Notes: generated from the letters alone by a model not told the origin. A DNA stretch of 62,641 bases from Herbidospora solisilvae (GCF_009901565.1 NZ_WXEW01000016.1:1-62641); one strand, 5' to 3'; counted from the stretch's first letter, positions 8,806 through 18,162 are shown. Numbers and translations are program-made.

Positions 8806-10428
8806 TCAGGCGGTGACGCAGCGGTAGTTCGCGGCCGAGGCCGTATCCCCGTGACCGGTGTAGCGGGCCACCATCGGGTAGCGGCAGATGTCACGCGTGA
8901 CGGTCTTGCCGTCGGGGCCGAGGACCGAGGCTGCGAGGGTGGCCGGAGCACGGCCCTTCTCCACCCAGTCGACCAGCGCGCCCAGGTCGTCGGTCGGGAA
9001 CGGGCCGGTGCCGCCGATGCAGTGGCTCACGCCGGGCAGCAGGAACAGGCGGTAGAAGTCGTCGACCCGCTTGTCGCCGCCGAAGACCCGGTTGACCCGC
9101 TCGCGGTAGGCGACCGTGCCCTGGGTGGGCACCAGCTCGTCGTTCTGGCCGTGCCAGCTCAGCAGCTTGCCGCCGGCCTTCGCGAACGCGGACAGGTTCG
9201 GGTCGTCGGCGCCGATGATGTCGTTGAACCGCAGCTGCGACGTGCGGAAGATCTGCGCGAACGACGTGTAGGTGAGCTTCGTGATGTCGAACGACGGGTT
9301 GCGCGTCACGAAGTACTTGACCCAGCTGTCGGCGACGAAGAACGGCGCGCCGGGAGCGGCCAGGGCGGCCAGGCTCGCGCCCTTGTTCGGCCCATACCAG
9401 AGCTTCCGGCCGGAGGAGGAGACCGGTCCGGCCCAGATCTTGCGCACCGCGTCGGCGGTGGCACGGGAAATCGTGATCTCCTTGCCGTCACAGACGATTT
9501 TGGTGCCGGTCAGCCGGCGGGCGTCCCAGTGGCACTTCTGCGGGGAGTCGATGATGCCGTCCTCGACCCCGTCGAGGGTGTCACAGGCCTTGACCGCCGC
9601 GGTGGTGAACGCCGCCAGCTCACACTGACTGGGCGCGACCTTCTCCTCGTTGAAGACGGCCTGCGACCAGAGCGTGGCGACCGCGAACCGGTCCCAGTTG
9701 ATCGCCGGCGCCTTGGCCAGGATGCCGTCGAAGTCCGTCGGGTGATCCTGGGCCGCCTGGTAACCCTGGCGCCCGCCGGTGGAGCAGCCGTTCCAGTACG
9801 CGTAGCTCACGGATCGGCCGTAGAACCTCTTCGCCACGTCCTTGCCGATGACGGCCATGTCGTGCACCGAGCGGGAGGCGAAGTTCTTCAGCAGCGGGGT
9901 GTCGACCTTGCCGTCCGGGGTGAGCGCCCAGCCGCTGACGTCGAGCGGGTTGGCACCGACACCGGCGTCGGTGGCCGCGGCGGCGTAGCCGGCCTTCATC
10001 GCGCCGACCAGCGGAGCGCCGCTGAGGTCACCGGCGAGGTAGGCGCTGCCGCCGGTGGCCTGGAACCTTCCGTTCCACTTCTTGGTGTCCTGGGGCAGCG
10101 AGATCCTGATGGTGACGTGGTCGTTCGCGCCCGGGTGGCTCACCGTGACGGTGACGTCGCACCAGGCCGGCACGTCGGTGAGCGTCTCCTCGGCGGGGTG
10201 CAGCGGGGGAGCGGCGGGGAACGTGACGGTTCCGCCGGCGTGGGCGACCGCCTTCACCGACTCCACCTTGGTGCCGGAGGGCGCGGAGACGGGAACCGGG
10301 GCACAGGTCGTGGCCGCTACGGGGCCGCTGTCGCGGGAGACGGCGTTGCCGGCCGTCGGCACCAGCACCACCGCCGCCGATACTGCAGCTGCCATCAAGG
10401 CGATCAAGCTTCGTTTCATGCCCGGCAT
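8806..10428 (-). CDS. Secreted tannase/feruloyl esterase family protein
   Basis: A 540-residue exported hydrolase. The N-terminus is a signal peptide (KR, then a hydrophobic run about residues 6-27, with an Ala-rich cleavage region). The catalytic serine sits in GCSTGGRQG, the nucleophile-elbow form of the tannase/feruloyl-esterase family (PF07519). A GVEDGIIDSP calcium-loop-like motif and a late His (GVSHCIGG) complete the expected layout. Family members hydrolyse ester bonds of phenolic acids in plant material. The CCCAGG-type triple half-site at 10455-10485, 27 bp upstream, ties its expression to the neighbouring LAL regulator. It is convergent with the VOC gene. Substrate specificity (tannin, ferulate, terephthalate-type monoester) cannot be decided here. 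Confidence 0.88.
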   Translation of the reverse strand: MPGMKRSLIALMAAAVSAAVVLVPTAGNAVSRDSGPVAATTCAPVPVSAPSGTKVESVKAVAHAGGTVTFPAAPPLHPAEETLTDVPAWCDVTVTVSHPGANDHVTIRISLPQDTKKWNGRFQATGGSAYLAGDLSGAPLVGAMKAGYAAAATDAGVGANPLDVSGWALTPDGKVDTPLLKNFASRSVHDMAVIGKDVAKRFYGRSVSYAYWNGCSTGGRQGYQAAQDHPTDFDGILAKAPAINWDRFAVATLWSQAVFNEEKVAPSQCELAAFTTAAVKACDTLDGVEDGIIDSPQKCHWDARRLTGTKIVCDGKEITISRATADAVRKIWAGPVSSSGRKLWYGPNKGASLAALAAPGAPFFVADSWVKYFVTRNPSFDITKLTYTSFAQIFRTSQLRFNDIIGADDPNLSAFAKAGGKLLSWHGQNDELVPTQGTVAYRERVNRVFGGDKRVDDFYRLFLLPGVSHCIGGTGPFPTDDLGALVDWVEKGRAPATLAASVLGPDGKTVTRDICRYPMVARYTGHGDTASAANYRCVTA

Positions 10429-10454
10429 ACTCGTCCGGGCCCCGCGGGCCTCGC

Positions 10455-10485
10455 CCCAGGCAACACCCCGGGGTGCAACCCTGGC
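10455..10485. promoter_or_regulatory. Triple half-site upstream of the tannase gene
   Basis: CCCAGGC (10455), CCCGGGG (10467) and CCCTGGC (10479) are spaced by 5 bp each, the same 7-5-7-5-7 layout as at 7999-8029. It lies 27 bp before the tannase start on the minus strand, so it would overlap the promoter or leader. It is probably bound by the LAL regulator. Confidence 0.6.
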
Positions 10486-10589
10486 CGAGGCCGGCGGGGA
10501 AACCGGCTATGAGCCCGATCACAACGGCGAACCAGGTCCTGTTCCCCCGTCATCGGCCGCGGCCGCGGACGGCCAGGACACCGCCCCTG

Positions 10590-10805
10590 GCGGCGGGCGG
10601 CTGCTGCGCCGGATCGACCGGCACGGCATCCTCGGCCCCTCGCTGACCGGCGATTCGGTGAACGTCATCGTCGCTGGCCTGGCCGTCCGCGCGGGTCTCG
10701 GTCATCGCCGCGCACGGCCGCTGGTCGCCCACCTCCCCGGTGGTGCTGGGCTACATCCGCGCGGTGGACCGCTGGCGCGACAACGCCATGCGCAACGTCG
10801 GGTGA
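10590..10805 (+). pseudogene. Tyrosine recombinase (integrase) C-terminal remnant
   Basis: One frame reads LLRRIDRHGILGPSLTGDSV and continues to LAVRAGL. After a frameshift with internal loss, another frame gives AAHGRWSPTSPVVLGYIRAV followed by DRWRDNAMRNVG and a TGA at 10803. This is the C-terminal catalytic part of a phage-type tyrosine recombinase. The conserved tyrosine is kept in the GYIRAVDRW block, but the segment expected to hold the H-x-x-R box is lost. No function is possible. It marks an old integration event just upstream of the nitrate genes. Confidence 0.6.
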
Positions 10806-11222
10806 GATTTTCCCGGAACTGTCAGTCCGAATTTGTCATGAGATGTCAGTGCGCTGGTCAGAGCATGGTATGGCCGGGCAAAAACACGGCAAGACGATCA
10901 CTCGACCACCAAGCACTCAATTACTGTCGTCCCTTGCGTAATGGATCTTGCAAAGTCGGCACAGGTTGTCCGCCGGACGGTCATCTCGCTGACATAAAGT
11001 GACAATTTTCCACTCACTGACATGCAGTTTATGCGCTCTGAGCTTCGATTTTATCATTTAGTGTCAGTCGTTTTCGTCACTCAGTTGTCAGTTGGTCCGA
11101 GCGGACGGGACATGGCTTGAACACCGCCGTCGAAGGTTGCCGTCGGCGCCCTCGCTGCCCCACCTGGAGACAGCAACCGATCCTGATGGGGCTTCGAAGG
11201 GCCACCGGCGTACGGGCGGCTG
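10806..11222. repeat. AT-richer non-coding stretch with repeated TGTCAGT motifs
   Basis: This segment is clearly AT-richer than its surroundings and has no convincing reading frame. TGTCAGT occurs at about 10820, 10844, 11062 and 11086, and its complement ACTGACA or close variants near 10989-11022. Following directly on an integrase remnant, the motifs may be recombinase arm-type binding sites or the flank of an integrated element. They could also be operators for the nitrate operon 0.5 kb downstream. Confidence 0.45.
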
Positions 11223-11522
11223 TTGGCGCAACTACTCGGGTTGCGGCTACGGATTGTGGCTACCGATGTTCGCCCGATGGCATTCGGGATGGACGTGGAC
11301 GCTTCGACGTGTCGGGCGATTGAGGCGGCGACGGGGGTACGGCCGGACACCGTACGCGCGATGCAGTTGGCCGCTTTCGACGCGAGGCCAACCGAAACGG
11401 GGTTCTATGCGCCTATGGAAAATCTTCAGCTCGCTTACCCAGGTATTCCGGGCCAGGCGCAGGCCGCAGACCTGGGCGCCGCCGCCCAAGCAGGACTCAC
11501 ATTCACCTGCACGGCCGCGTAA
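11223..11522 (+). pseudogene. TniQ-like fragment
   Basis: The peptide TCRAIEAATGVRPDTVRAMQ, followed by LAAFDARP, closely resembles the end of the TniQ domain (AIATATGIDPDTLRAMTLAHYD in typical actinobacterial copies). TniQ is a targeting protein of Tn7/Tn5053-type transposons. The expected N-terminal Pro-rich segment appears only in other frames (LPSAPSLPHL around 11130), so the copy is broken. Together with the integrase remnant it shows mobile-element decay upstream of the nitrate genes. Confidence 0.4.
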
Positions 11523-11580
11523 ATGTTGTCAACCTGGCCGACATTTCGCAGGAGACCACGGGTAACAACGCGCTGCGAGC

Positions 11581-14019
11581 ATGCGCGACATGCGGGCCAC
11601 CGAGACGCACTGCCCCTACTGCGCTCTGCAGTGCGGGATCGCGCTGACCATGGAGAACGGGTCGGTCCGCCTGGGCCCGACCGACTTCCCGGTCAACCGG
11701 GGCGGGCTGTGTGCGAAAGGCTGGACGGCCGCCGAGCTGCTTCACCACCCCGACCGGCTGGTCACCCCGCTGGTCCGCGAGGTGCCCGGCGACCGTACGA
11801 GCCCTCTGCGGGAGGCCCGCTGGGACGAGGCGCTCACGCTGATCGCCGGCACGATCCAGGCCACACAGCGGCGGTACGGCCCTGACAGCGTCGGCGCCTT
11901 CGGCGGAGGCGGGCTGACCAACGAGAAGGCGTACACGCTCGGCAAGTTCGTCCGGGTGGCGCTGCGGTCGTCGGCGATCGACTACAACGGCCGGTTCTGC
12001 ATGTCGTCGGCGGCCACCGCGGCCAACCGCGCGCTCGGGGTGGACCGGGGGCTGCCGTTCCCGGTGGCGGACATCGCCGAGGCCCGGACCGTGCTGCTGG
12101 TCGGCGCCAACCCGGCGGACGCGATGCCGCCGTCCATGCAGTACCTGCACGCGGGGCGGGCCGCCGGCGCCAAGCACATCGTGGTGGACCCGCGCAGGAC
12201 GGCCACTGCGGCCGACGCGTACCTGCACCTGCAACCGCTGCCCGGCACGGACCTGGCGCTGGCCAACGGCCTGCTGCACATAGCGATCCGCGAGGGCCTG
12301 ATCGACGACGCCTACATCCGGGACCGGACCACCGGCTTCGAGGCCGTCCGCGCGGCGACCAATCCGTATTGGCCGGGCCGGGTGGAGCGGATGACGGGGG
12401 TTCCTGAGGCGAGCCTGCGCGAGACGGCCCGGCTGCTGGCCGGCGGCGGCCCGGCGATGATCCTCACCGCGCGCGGCGCTGAGCAGCACAGCAACGGCAC
12501 GGACACGGCCCAGGCGTACCTGAATCTGGCCCTGGCCCTCGGCCTGATCGGCAGGCCGTACTCCGGGTACGGGACGATCACCGGGCAGGGCAACGGACAG
12601 GGCGGCCGCGAGCACGGGCAGAAGGCGGACCAGTTGCCCGGCTACCGGCGGCTGGACGATCCGGCCGCGCGGGCGCACGTCGCCGCCGTGTGGCGCGTCG
12701 ACCCGGACGAGCTGCCGCGGCCGGGCAGGTCCGCGTACGAGATGCTCGACCGTCTCGGCACCGACGGCGGAGTCAGGGTGTTGCTCGTGCTGGCCAGCAA
12801 CATCGTTGTCTCGGCGCCGGACGCCAACCGGGTCGCCGACCGGCTGAAGGCCCTCGACCTGCTGGTCGTCTCGGACATCTTCCTGTCCGAGACCGCGGCC
12901 ATGGCCGACGTCGTGCTTCCGACCGCCCAGTGGGCTGAGGAGGAGGGCACGATGACCAACCTGGAGGGTCGCGTGCTGCGCCGCAAGCGGGCCCTGCCGC
13001 CGCCGCCCGGGGTCCGCACCGACCTGGAGACGCTGACCGACCTGGCCGGGCTGCTGGGCCGGGGACGGTACTTCAGCGCGGATCCGCGCACCGTCTTCGA
13101 CGAGCTGCGGCGGGCCAGCGCGGGCGGAATCGCCGACTACGCGGGCATCAGCTACGAGCGGATCGAGGCGGAGCGGGGCGTGTTCTGGCCCTGCCCGGCC
13201 GACGACCATCCCGGCACGCCGCGGCTGTTCGCCGACCGTTTCCCCACGCCCGACGGCCGGGCCCGGTTCGTCCGCGTCGAACACCGCGACCCGGACGAGC
13301 TGCCGGACCGCGACTACCCGTACGTGCTGACCACCGGCCGCAACATGCAGCAGTACCAGAGCGGCAACCAGACGAGGCGGGTGAGCGCCCTGGCCGACGC
13401 CCTGCCGGGACCACGCGCCGAGATGCACCCCGATCTGGCCCGCCGGCACGGCGTCGCGGACGGCGACACGGTGGAGTTGCGCAGCCGCCGCGGCCGGGCG
13501 GTGTTCCGGGCCAGGCTCGATCCCGGCATCCGGCCGGACACCGTCTTCGCCCCTTTCCACTGGGTCGGTGCCAACCTGCTCACCAACCCGGCCCTGGACC
13601 CGCACTCCAAGATGCCCGCGTTCAAGGCGTGCGCGGTAGCGATCGCCTCCATCGACGAAGGGACCAGACAAGTGCACTCCACACCCCGCTTCCTGCAAGG
13701 CGTGTTCACCTTCGAGGGCAAGGGACTCGACCAGCCGGTGCCGCTCGATGGCGCGCTCAGCTACGTCGTACCGGCCGGGACCTCCACCCAGGCGGTCTAC
13801 TTCCGCGGCGGCAACTCCAGCGACGAGCTGATCTGTGTGGTGCTGATGCGCGACGGCAAGCCGATGCGCTGGTTCCCGATCGGTGCGAAGTCCGACGTGC
13901 ACATCCCGCTGCGCGTCGTCGAGGACCTCGATTCCGGCACGGCCGTGGAGCTCTACCTCTCCGCTCCGCCGGGGGTCACCGGGATGGTCGTGGCCGATCT
14001 GGGCCTGATGGAGGTCTGA
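11581..14019 (+). CDS. nasA: Assimilatory nitrate reductase catalytic subunit (molybdopterin oxidoreductase)
   Basis: An 812-residue molybdenum enzyme reducing nitrate to nitrite in the cytoplasm for nitrogen assimilation. The N-terminal 4Fe-4S ligands are visible as CPYCALQCG and, after about 35 residues, GGLCAKG; there is no Tat signal. The molybdopterin-binding core follows, with YNGRFCMSSA, GANPADAMP and the C-terminal dinucleotide-binding block (LTTGRNMQQYQSGNQTRR). After about residue 700 there is an extra beta-rich domain of some 105 residues seen in actinobacterial homologues. ATG at 11581 or 11590 is possible; neither has a strong ribosome-binding site. Its TGA overlaps the ATG of nirB, and nirD follows, so this is one operon. 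Electron donor genes are absent. Confidence 0.88.
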   Translation: MRDMRATETHCPYCALQCGIALTMENGSVRLGPTDFPVNRGGLCAKGWTAAELLHHPDRLVTPLVREVPGDRTSPLREARWDEALTLIAGTIQATQRRYGPDSVGAFGGGGLTNEKAYTLGKFVRVALRSSAIDYNGRFCMSSAATAANRALGVDRGLPFPVADIAEARTVLLVGANPADAMPPSMQYLHAGRAAGAKHIVVDPRRTATAADAYLHLQPLPGTDLALANGLLHIAIREGLIDDAYIRDRTTGFEAVRAATNPYWPGRVERMTGVPEASLRETARLLAGGGPAMILTARGAEQHSNGTDTAQAYLNLALALGLIGRPYSGYGTITGQGNGQGGREHGQKADQLPGYRRLDDPAARAHVAAVWRVDPDELPRPGRSAYEMLDRLGTDGGVRVLLVLASNIVVSAPDANRVADRLKALDLLVVSDIFLSETAAMADVVLPTAQWAEEEGTMTNLEGRVLRRKRALPPPPGVRTDLETLTDLAGLLGRGRYFSADPRTVFDELRRASAGGIADYAGISYERIEAERGVFWPCPADDHPGTPRLFADRFPTPDGRARFVRVEHRDPDELPDRDYPYVLTTGRNMQQYQSGNQTRRVSALADALPGPRAEMHPDLARRHGVADGDTVELRSRRGRAVFRARLDPGIRPDTVFAPFHWVGANLLTNPALDPHSKMPAFKACAVAIASIDEGTRQVHSTPRFLQGVFTFEGKGLDQPVPLDGALSYVVPAGTSTQAVYFRGGNSSDELICVVLMRDGKPMRWFPIGAKSDVHIPLRVVEDLDSGTAVELYLSAPPGVTGMVVADLGLMEV

Positions 14020-16501
14020 TGAGGCGGCGACTCGTGGTCATCGGCAACGGGATGGCCGGAGCCCGCACCGTCGAGGAGATCCTGGCCCGCGGTGGCGGCG
14101 GTCAGTTCACCATCACGATGTTCGGCGACGAACCGTACGGCAACTACAACCGGATCATGCTGTCCAACGTCCTCGCCGGCGTCGAGGAGGAGTCCGGGAT
14201 CTTCCTCAACGACCTGGCGTGGTACGCGGCCAACGGCATCACGCTGCACTCCGGCCGCCGGATCGCCCGCATCGACAAGTACGCGAAGCGGGTGTACGCC
14301 GACGACGGCACCGTCACGCCGTACGACAAGCTGATCATCGCCACCGGCAGCCGCGCGCACGTCCCGCCGATCCCCGGGATCAGCCGGCCCGGCCGCGGCT
14401 TCCACCAGGGCGTCTTCGCGTTCCGCACGCTCGACGACACCCGCGCCATGATGCGGTACACCCGCGAGCACGAACGCGCCGTGGTGATCGGCGGCGGCTG
14501 CTCGGCCTGGAGGCCGCGCGCGGCCTGCAGAACCACGTCAGCCACGTGACGCTGGTGCACGCCGCCGGGCACCTGATGAACGCGCAGCTCGATCCGCAGG
14601 CCGGCGAGATCCTGCGGCGCGGCGTCGAACGGCTCGGCATCGAGGTGGTCACCGGCGCGCGCACCACCGAGATCCTCGGCAAGCACACGGTCACCGGCAT
14701 CAAGCTCGCCGACGGCCGGCACATCCCGTGCGACGTGGTGGTGGTGGCCGCCGGCATCCGGGCCAACGTCGAGGTCGCGGAGGCCAGCGGGCTGGAGGTC
14801 GAGCGCGGCGTCGTCGTCGACGACCAGATGCGCTGCCTGGACGAGCCGGACATCTACGCCGTCGGCGAGTGCGTGCAGCACCGCGGCCAGACGTACGGGC
14901 TGGTCGCGCCGCTGTGGGACCAGGCCAGAGTGCTGGCCGACCACATCACGGGACGGAACCCGCAGGCCGCCTATCACGGCTCGCGGGTCGCGACGAAGCT
15001 CAAGGTGGCCGGTGTCGACGTCGCGGCGATGGGCCTGAAGGAGCCGGAGCGGGAGGACGACGAGACGCTGGTCTTCAGCGAGCGGAAGAAGGGCGTCTAC
15101 AAGAGCGTCATCATCCGGGACGGCCGGCTGGTCGGCGCCACCCTGATCGGCGACGTCAGGAAGGTCGCGTTCCTGATGCAGGCGTTCGACCGCGGGCTGC
15201 CGCTGCCGGAGGAACGGCTGGAGCTGATGTTCGACCTCGGCGCGCCGCCCGCCGAGGTAAGCGCCGCCGAGCTGGCCGACGACGCCCAGGTCTGCAACTG
15301 CAACGGCGTCTCCAAGGGCATGATCACGGCCTGCGTGGCCGACGGCGTCAAGACGGTCACCGGGGTGGTGGACCAGACCAGGGCCGGCAAGGGCTGCGGC
15401 ACCTGCAAGGGCCTGGTCGCGCAGATCGTCGAGTGGGCCGCCGGAGGAGCGATCGAGGAGGACCCCGCGGCCTCCTGGTACGTCCCCGGCGTGCCGATCC
15501 CCAAGCCGGAACTGATGAGGGTCATCCGTGAGCGCGGGCTGAAGTCGGTCTCGGCGGTCTTCGCCACGCTGGCGCCGGGCGGCGAGGAGGACGCCAGGAG
15601 CAAGATGGGCCTGGCGTCGCTGCTCAAGATGATGTGGGACGACGAGTACGTGGACGAGCGCGACGCCCGGTTCATCAACGACCGGGTGCACGCCAACATC
15701 CAGCGCGACGGGACGTTCTCCGTGGTGCCGCAGATGAAGGGTGGTGTCACCACTCCGGCCCAGCTGCGGAGGATCGCCGACGTCGCCGACAAGTACGGCG
15801 TGCCGATGGTGAAACTGACCGGTGGCCAGCGCATCGACCTGCTCGGCGTCCCGAAGGAGAAACTGCCGGAGATCTGGGCCGACCTGGACATGCCGTCCGG
15901 GTACGCGTACGGCAAGAGCTTCCGCACGGTGAAGACCTGCGTGGGCTCGGAATTCTGCCGCTTCGGGGTGGGTGACTCAACCGCGCTGGGCATCGCCATC
16001 GAGGAGCGCTACCAGGGCGTCGAGGGGCCGGGCAAGATGAAGCTGGCCGTCACCGGCTGTCCGCGCAACTGCGCCGAGGCGTACGTCAAGGACCTGGGTG
16101 TGGTGGCCATTGACGGCGGCAAGTGGGAGATCTACGTCGGCGGCGCGGCCGGGGCTCACGTGCGCAAGGGCGACCTGCTGGCCACCGTCGACTCCGCCGA
16201 TGAGGTGATCACGCTGACCGGACGGTTCCTCCAGTACTACCGGGAGAACGCCAACTGGCTCGAACGCACGTACGCGTTCGTCCCGAGGGTCGGCATCGAG
16301 CGAATCCGCCGGATCGTCGTGGACGACTCCGACGGCATCGCCGCCGACCTGGACGCCGCGATGGCGAGGGCGGTGGCGGCGTACCGGGATCCGTGGCGGG
16401 AACGGGCCGCGCCGGTCACACCCGGACAGTTCCGCCCATCGCTGCCGCTGATCGAACAGCCGAGGGTGCCGGCGGCCGGCTCGCCGCAACGGGAGGCGTG
16501 A
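14019..16501 (+). pseudogene. nirB: Nitrite reductase large subunit NirB, interrupted by a one-base frameshift
   Basis: An NAD(P)H-nitrite reductase large subunit, 828 codons once repaired. The FAD-binding N-terminus (VVIGNGMAGARTVEEI), the NAD-binding segment, a BFD-like [2Fe-2S] domain with CNCNGVSKG and GCGTCKGL, and the siroheme/4Fe-4S motifs (TCVGSEFCRFG and TGCPRNCAEA) are all present. At about 14495 one base is missing in a GGCGGCGG tract, where GGGLLGLEAA is expected, splitting the frame at the NAD-binding glycine motif. Everything else is intact, so a sequencing or assembly error is as likely as a true pseudogene. It overlaps nasA (ATGA) and nirD (TGATG), so translation is coupled. 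Confidence 0.85.
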
Positions 16502-16818
16502 TGGCCGGCATGACGACCGGGCACCGGCTCGGGCCGCTGGACGACATCCCGGTCGGCGAGGGCCGGGCGTACGCCGTGGGGGACCTCAAGATCGCCGTCT
16601 TCCGGCTCCGCGACGGCGGTGTCCGCGCGGTGTCCGCCGTGTGCCCGCACGCCGGCGGCCCGCTCGCCGACGGGCTGATCGACCGGCGGCTCGTCGTCTG
16701 CCCGCTGCACCAGCACACCTTCGACCTCAGCACCGGGTGCTCCACCACCGGGCAGCCGCCGCTCACGGTCTACCCGGTCCGCGTGGACGCCGACGACCAA
16801 CTCGTACTGGAGATATGA
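16501..16818 (+). CDS. nirD: Nitrite reductase small subunit NirD (Rieske-type)
   Basis: A 105-residue small subunit of assimilatory nitrite reductase with a Rieske-like fold. CPHAGGPL and CPLHQHTFDL supply the C-x-H and C-x2-H ligand pairs, so this copy keeps the cluster ligands that many NirD proteins lack. It partners with NirB in the six-electron reduction of nitrite to ammonium. The ATG at 16501 shares a base with the nirB stop. Directly after it, ATGA at 16815 opens a 17-codon frame (MTRADIEPLHLSGGPGH) that may be a truncated further operon gene. Confidence 0.88.
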   Translation: MAGMTTGHRLGPLDDIPVGEGRAYAVGDLKIAVFRLRDGGVRAVSAVCPHAGGPLADGLIDRRLVVCPLHQHTFDLSTGCSTTGQPPLTVYPVRVDADDQLVLEI

Positions 16819-16868
16819 CCCGTGCCGATATCGAGCCGCTGCATCTGTCCGGCGGCCCCGGACACTGA
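16815..16868 (+). other. 17-codon frame overlapping the nirD stop
   Basis: An ATG overlaps the nirD TGA and reads MTRADIEPLHLSGGPGH before TGA. The coupling position is what one would expect for another operon gene (in related operons often a siroheme-pathway or transport gene), and the abrupt stop next to an IS110 remnant suggests truncation. It may be meaningless. Confidence 0.25.
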
Positions 16869-16898
16869 CCCAGCCGGTCGGGGACAGTAGGCGAACCC

Positions 16899-17114
16899 TC
16901 ACGCCCAGCGGGTGCGCCGGATGCACTGCGGCGCCCGCCTCCGCCAGCACGTCCGCCGCCCGGTACCAGCCGCTGATAGACCACTTAGGACAATCGGCGT
17001 TTGAGGCTGCGCATGGCTTCCATCGCTCTTGCTCGCCGAGAGTTTGCGGCGGGCAAGAGGCGCGGCCTTCGATGTCGTTGCGTAACTGGATGATGGCCAT
17101 GATGTGCAGGTCAC
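16899..17114 (-). pseudogene. IS110-family transposase C-terminal remnant
   Basis: Reading the minus strand across frames gives IIQLRNDIEGRA, then RRKLSASKS, then MEAMRSLKRRLS followed by a stop and VVYQRLV. This order matches the C-terminus of IS110/IS116/IS902 transposases (RNDTEGRAYY-RRKLAEGK-MEAMRCLKRRLSDVVYRQL). Frameshifts and the in-frame TAA show decay. It closes the nitrate operon region on its downstream side. Confidence 0.6.
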
Positions 17115-17232
17115 TGTCTGCGGCTACGTCCCGGCTGGCACGCCTGACCGGCCGCCGCCTTCCCGTGGAGGCAGCCGGCGCGGGACGGTCCCCGGCCAGG
17201 GATCTGTCTCACGCGTCCGAGCGTCGGAATTG

Positions 17233-18162
17233 CTACGGCTTGACTATGAGATGGCCCCTGACGTTTCCTCTCGCGAATCGGGCATGCGCCTCGGCGACCG
17301 CTGCGAGCGGGAAGGCCTCGGCGACGCGCGGAGTCACAAACCCCTTGTCCACCAGGTTGGCCAGATCCGCCAGACGCCCGGCGTCAGGTTTGGCCCAGAC
17401 GGGATGCACCTGCACGTCGCGACCGGGCTTCGGCTCACCACCGATGACCAATGTGACGAATCTGCCACCGTCCTTGACCGTCTCGGCTGCGACATCCTTC
17501 AGAACGGCCGTGTCCACGACGCCGTCAACTCCGCGGGGCGCCCACTCCCGAACGGCAGTCGCCAGATCGGTGTCACGTGCAATGAAGTGCTCCGCCCCCA
17601 TCCTGAGCAGTGTCTTCTCGTCGGACTTGCGTGCATGGGCTGCCACACGCAGTCCACGATGTCTTGCGAGTTCCACGACGAAGCCTCCGACGCATCCGGC
17701 AGCGCCTGTCACCAGGACGGTGGCTCCCCGAGGAAGGTCGAGCGCCTGAAGCGCCTGGTCGGCGGTCAACCCGTTGAGCGGAAGTGTGGACGCCTGCGCC
17801 AGGGTTGCGCGCCGGGGTGCGTGGACGACGTGACCGAGGTCGAAGACGACCTTTTCCGCCTGCGCGGCGTAAGGGGAGGCGAGTGGTCCGCACACGCCCA
17901 TCACGTGGTCGCCCTCGACGAAGTCCGTGACCTGGGCTCCGACTCGTTCGACGACGCCGGCGGCCGATCGGCCGAGGGCGTAGTAGTCGAGATCGGCGAG
18001 GTAGCCGGCCAGTTCACCGGAACGAATGTCCAGGTCGACGGCGGTTACCGGCGCGGCGGCGACCCGCACCAGAACTTGCCTCTCACCGACGTCCGGTTCC
18101 GGCAGGTCAGCGACCTCGAGAACCTCAGGACCGCCGAAAGAGCGTACGACAACCGACTTCAT
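17233..18162 (-). CDS. MDR-superfamily NADP-dependent quinone oxidoreductase-like protein
   Basis: A 309-residue zinc-independent medium-chain dehydrogenase/reductase. The N-terminal GroES-like domain starts MKSVVVRSFGGPEVLEV. The Rossmann domain has the nucleotide-binding motif VTGAAGCVGGFVVELA, and no catalytic or structural zinc cysteines are seen. Relatives are quinone oxidoreductases or enoyl reductases using NADPH. The start at 18162 (MKSVV) has AAGGAA a few bases upstream; a longer frame to 18192 lacks one. It is transcribed alone, divergent from the lectin gene. The 284-bp intergenic region is AT-richer, with TTGACA at 18294 as a possible promoter element. Confidence 0.8.
   Translation of the reverse strand: MKSVVVRSFGGPEVLEVADLPEPDVGERQVLVRVAAAPVTAVDLDIRSGELAGYLADLDYYALGRSAAGVVERVGAQVTDFVEGDHVMGVCGPLASPYAAQAEKVVFDLGHVVHAPRRATLAQASTLPLNGLTADQALQALDLPRGATVLVTGAAGCVGGFVVELARHRGLRVAAHARKSDEKTLLRMGAEHFIARDTDLATAVREWAPRGVDGVVDTAVLKDVAAETVKDGGRFVTLVIGGEPKPGRDVQVHPVWAKPDAGRLADLANLVDKGFVTPRVAEAFPLAAVAEAHARFARGNVRGHLIVKP

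Noticed and set aside
8614-10512. 632-codon plus-strand frame opposite the tannase gene
   Set aside because: Low-complexity Arg/Gly/Val composition typical of antisense frames in high-GC DNA; the minus strand encodes a clear signal peptide and GCSTGG motif.
11503-13902. 799-codon minus-strand frame opposite nasA
   Set aside because: Antisense shadow; the plus strand carries the 4Fe-4S and molybdopterin motifs.
14144-15691. 515-codon minus-strand frame opposite nirB
   Set aside because: Antisense shadow rich in Arg, Val and His with no motif.
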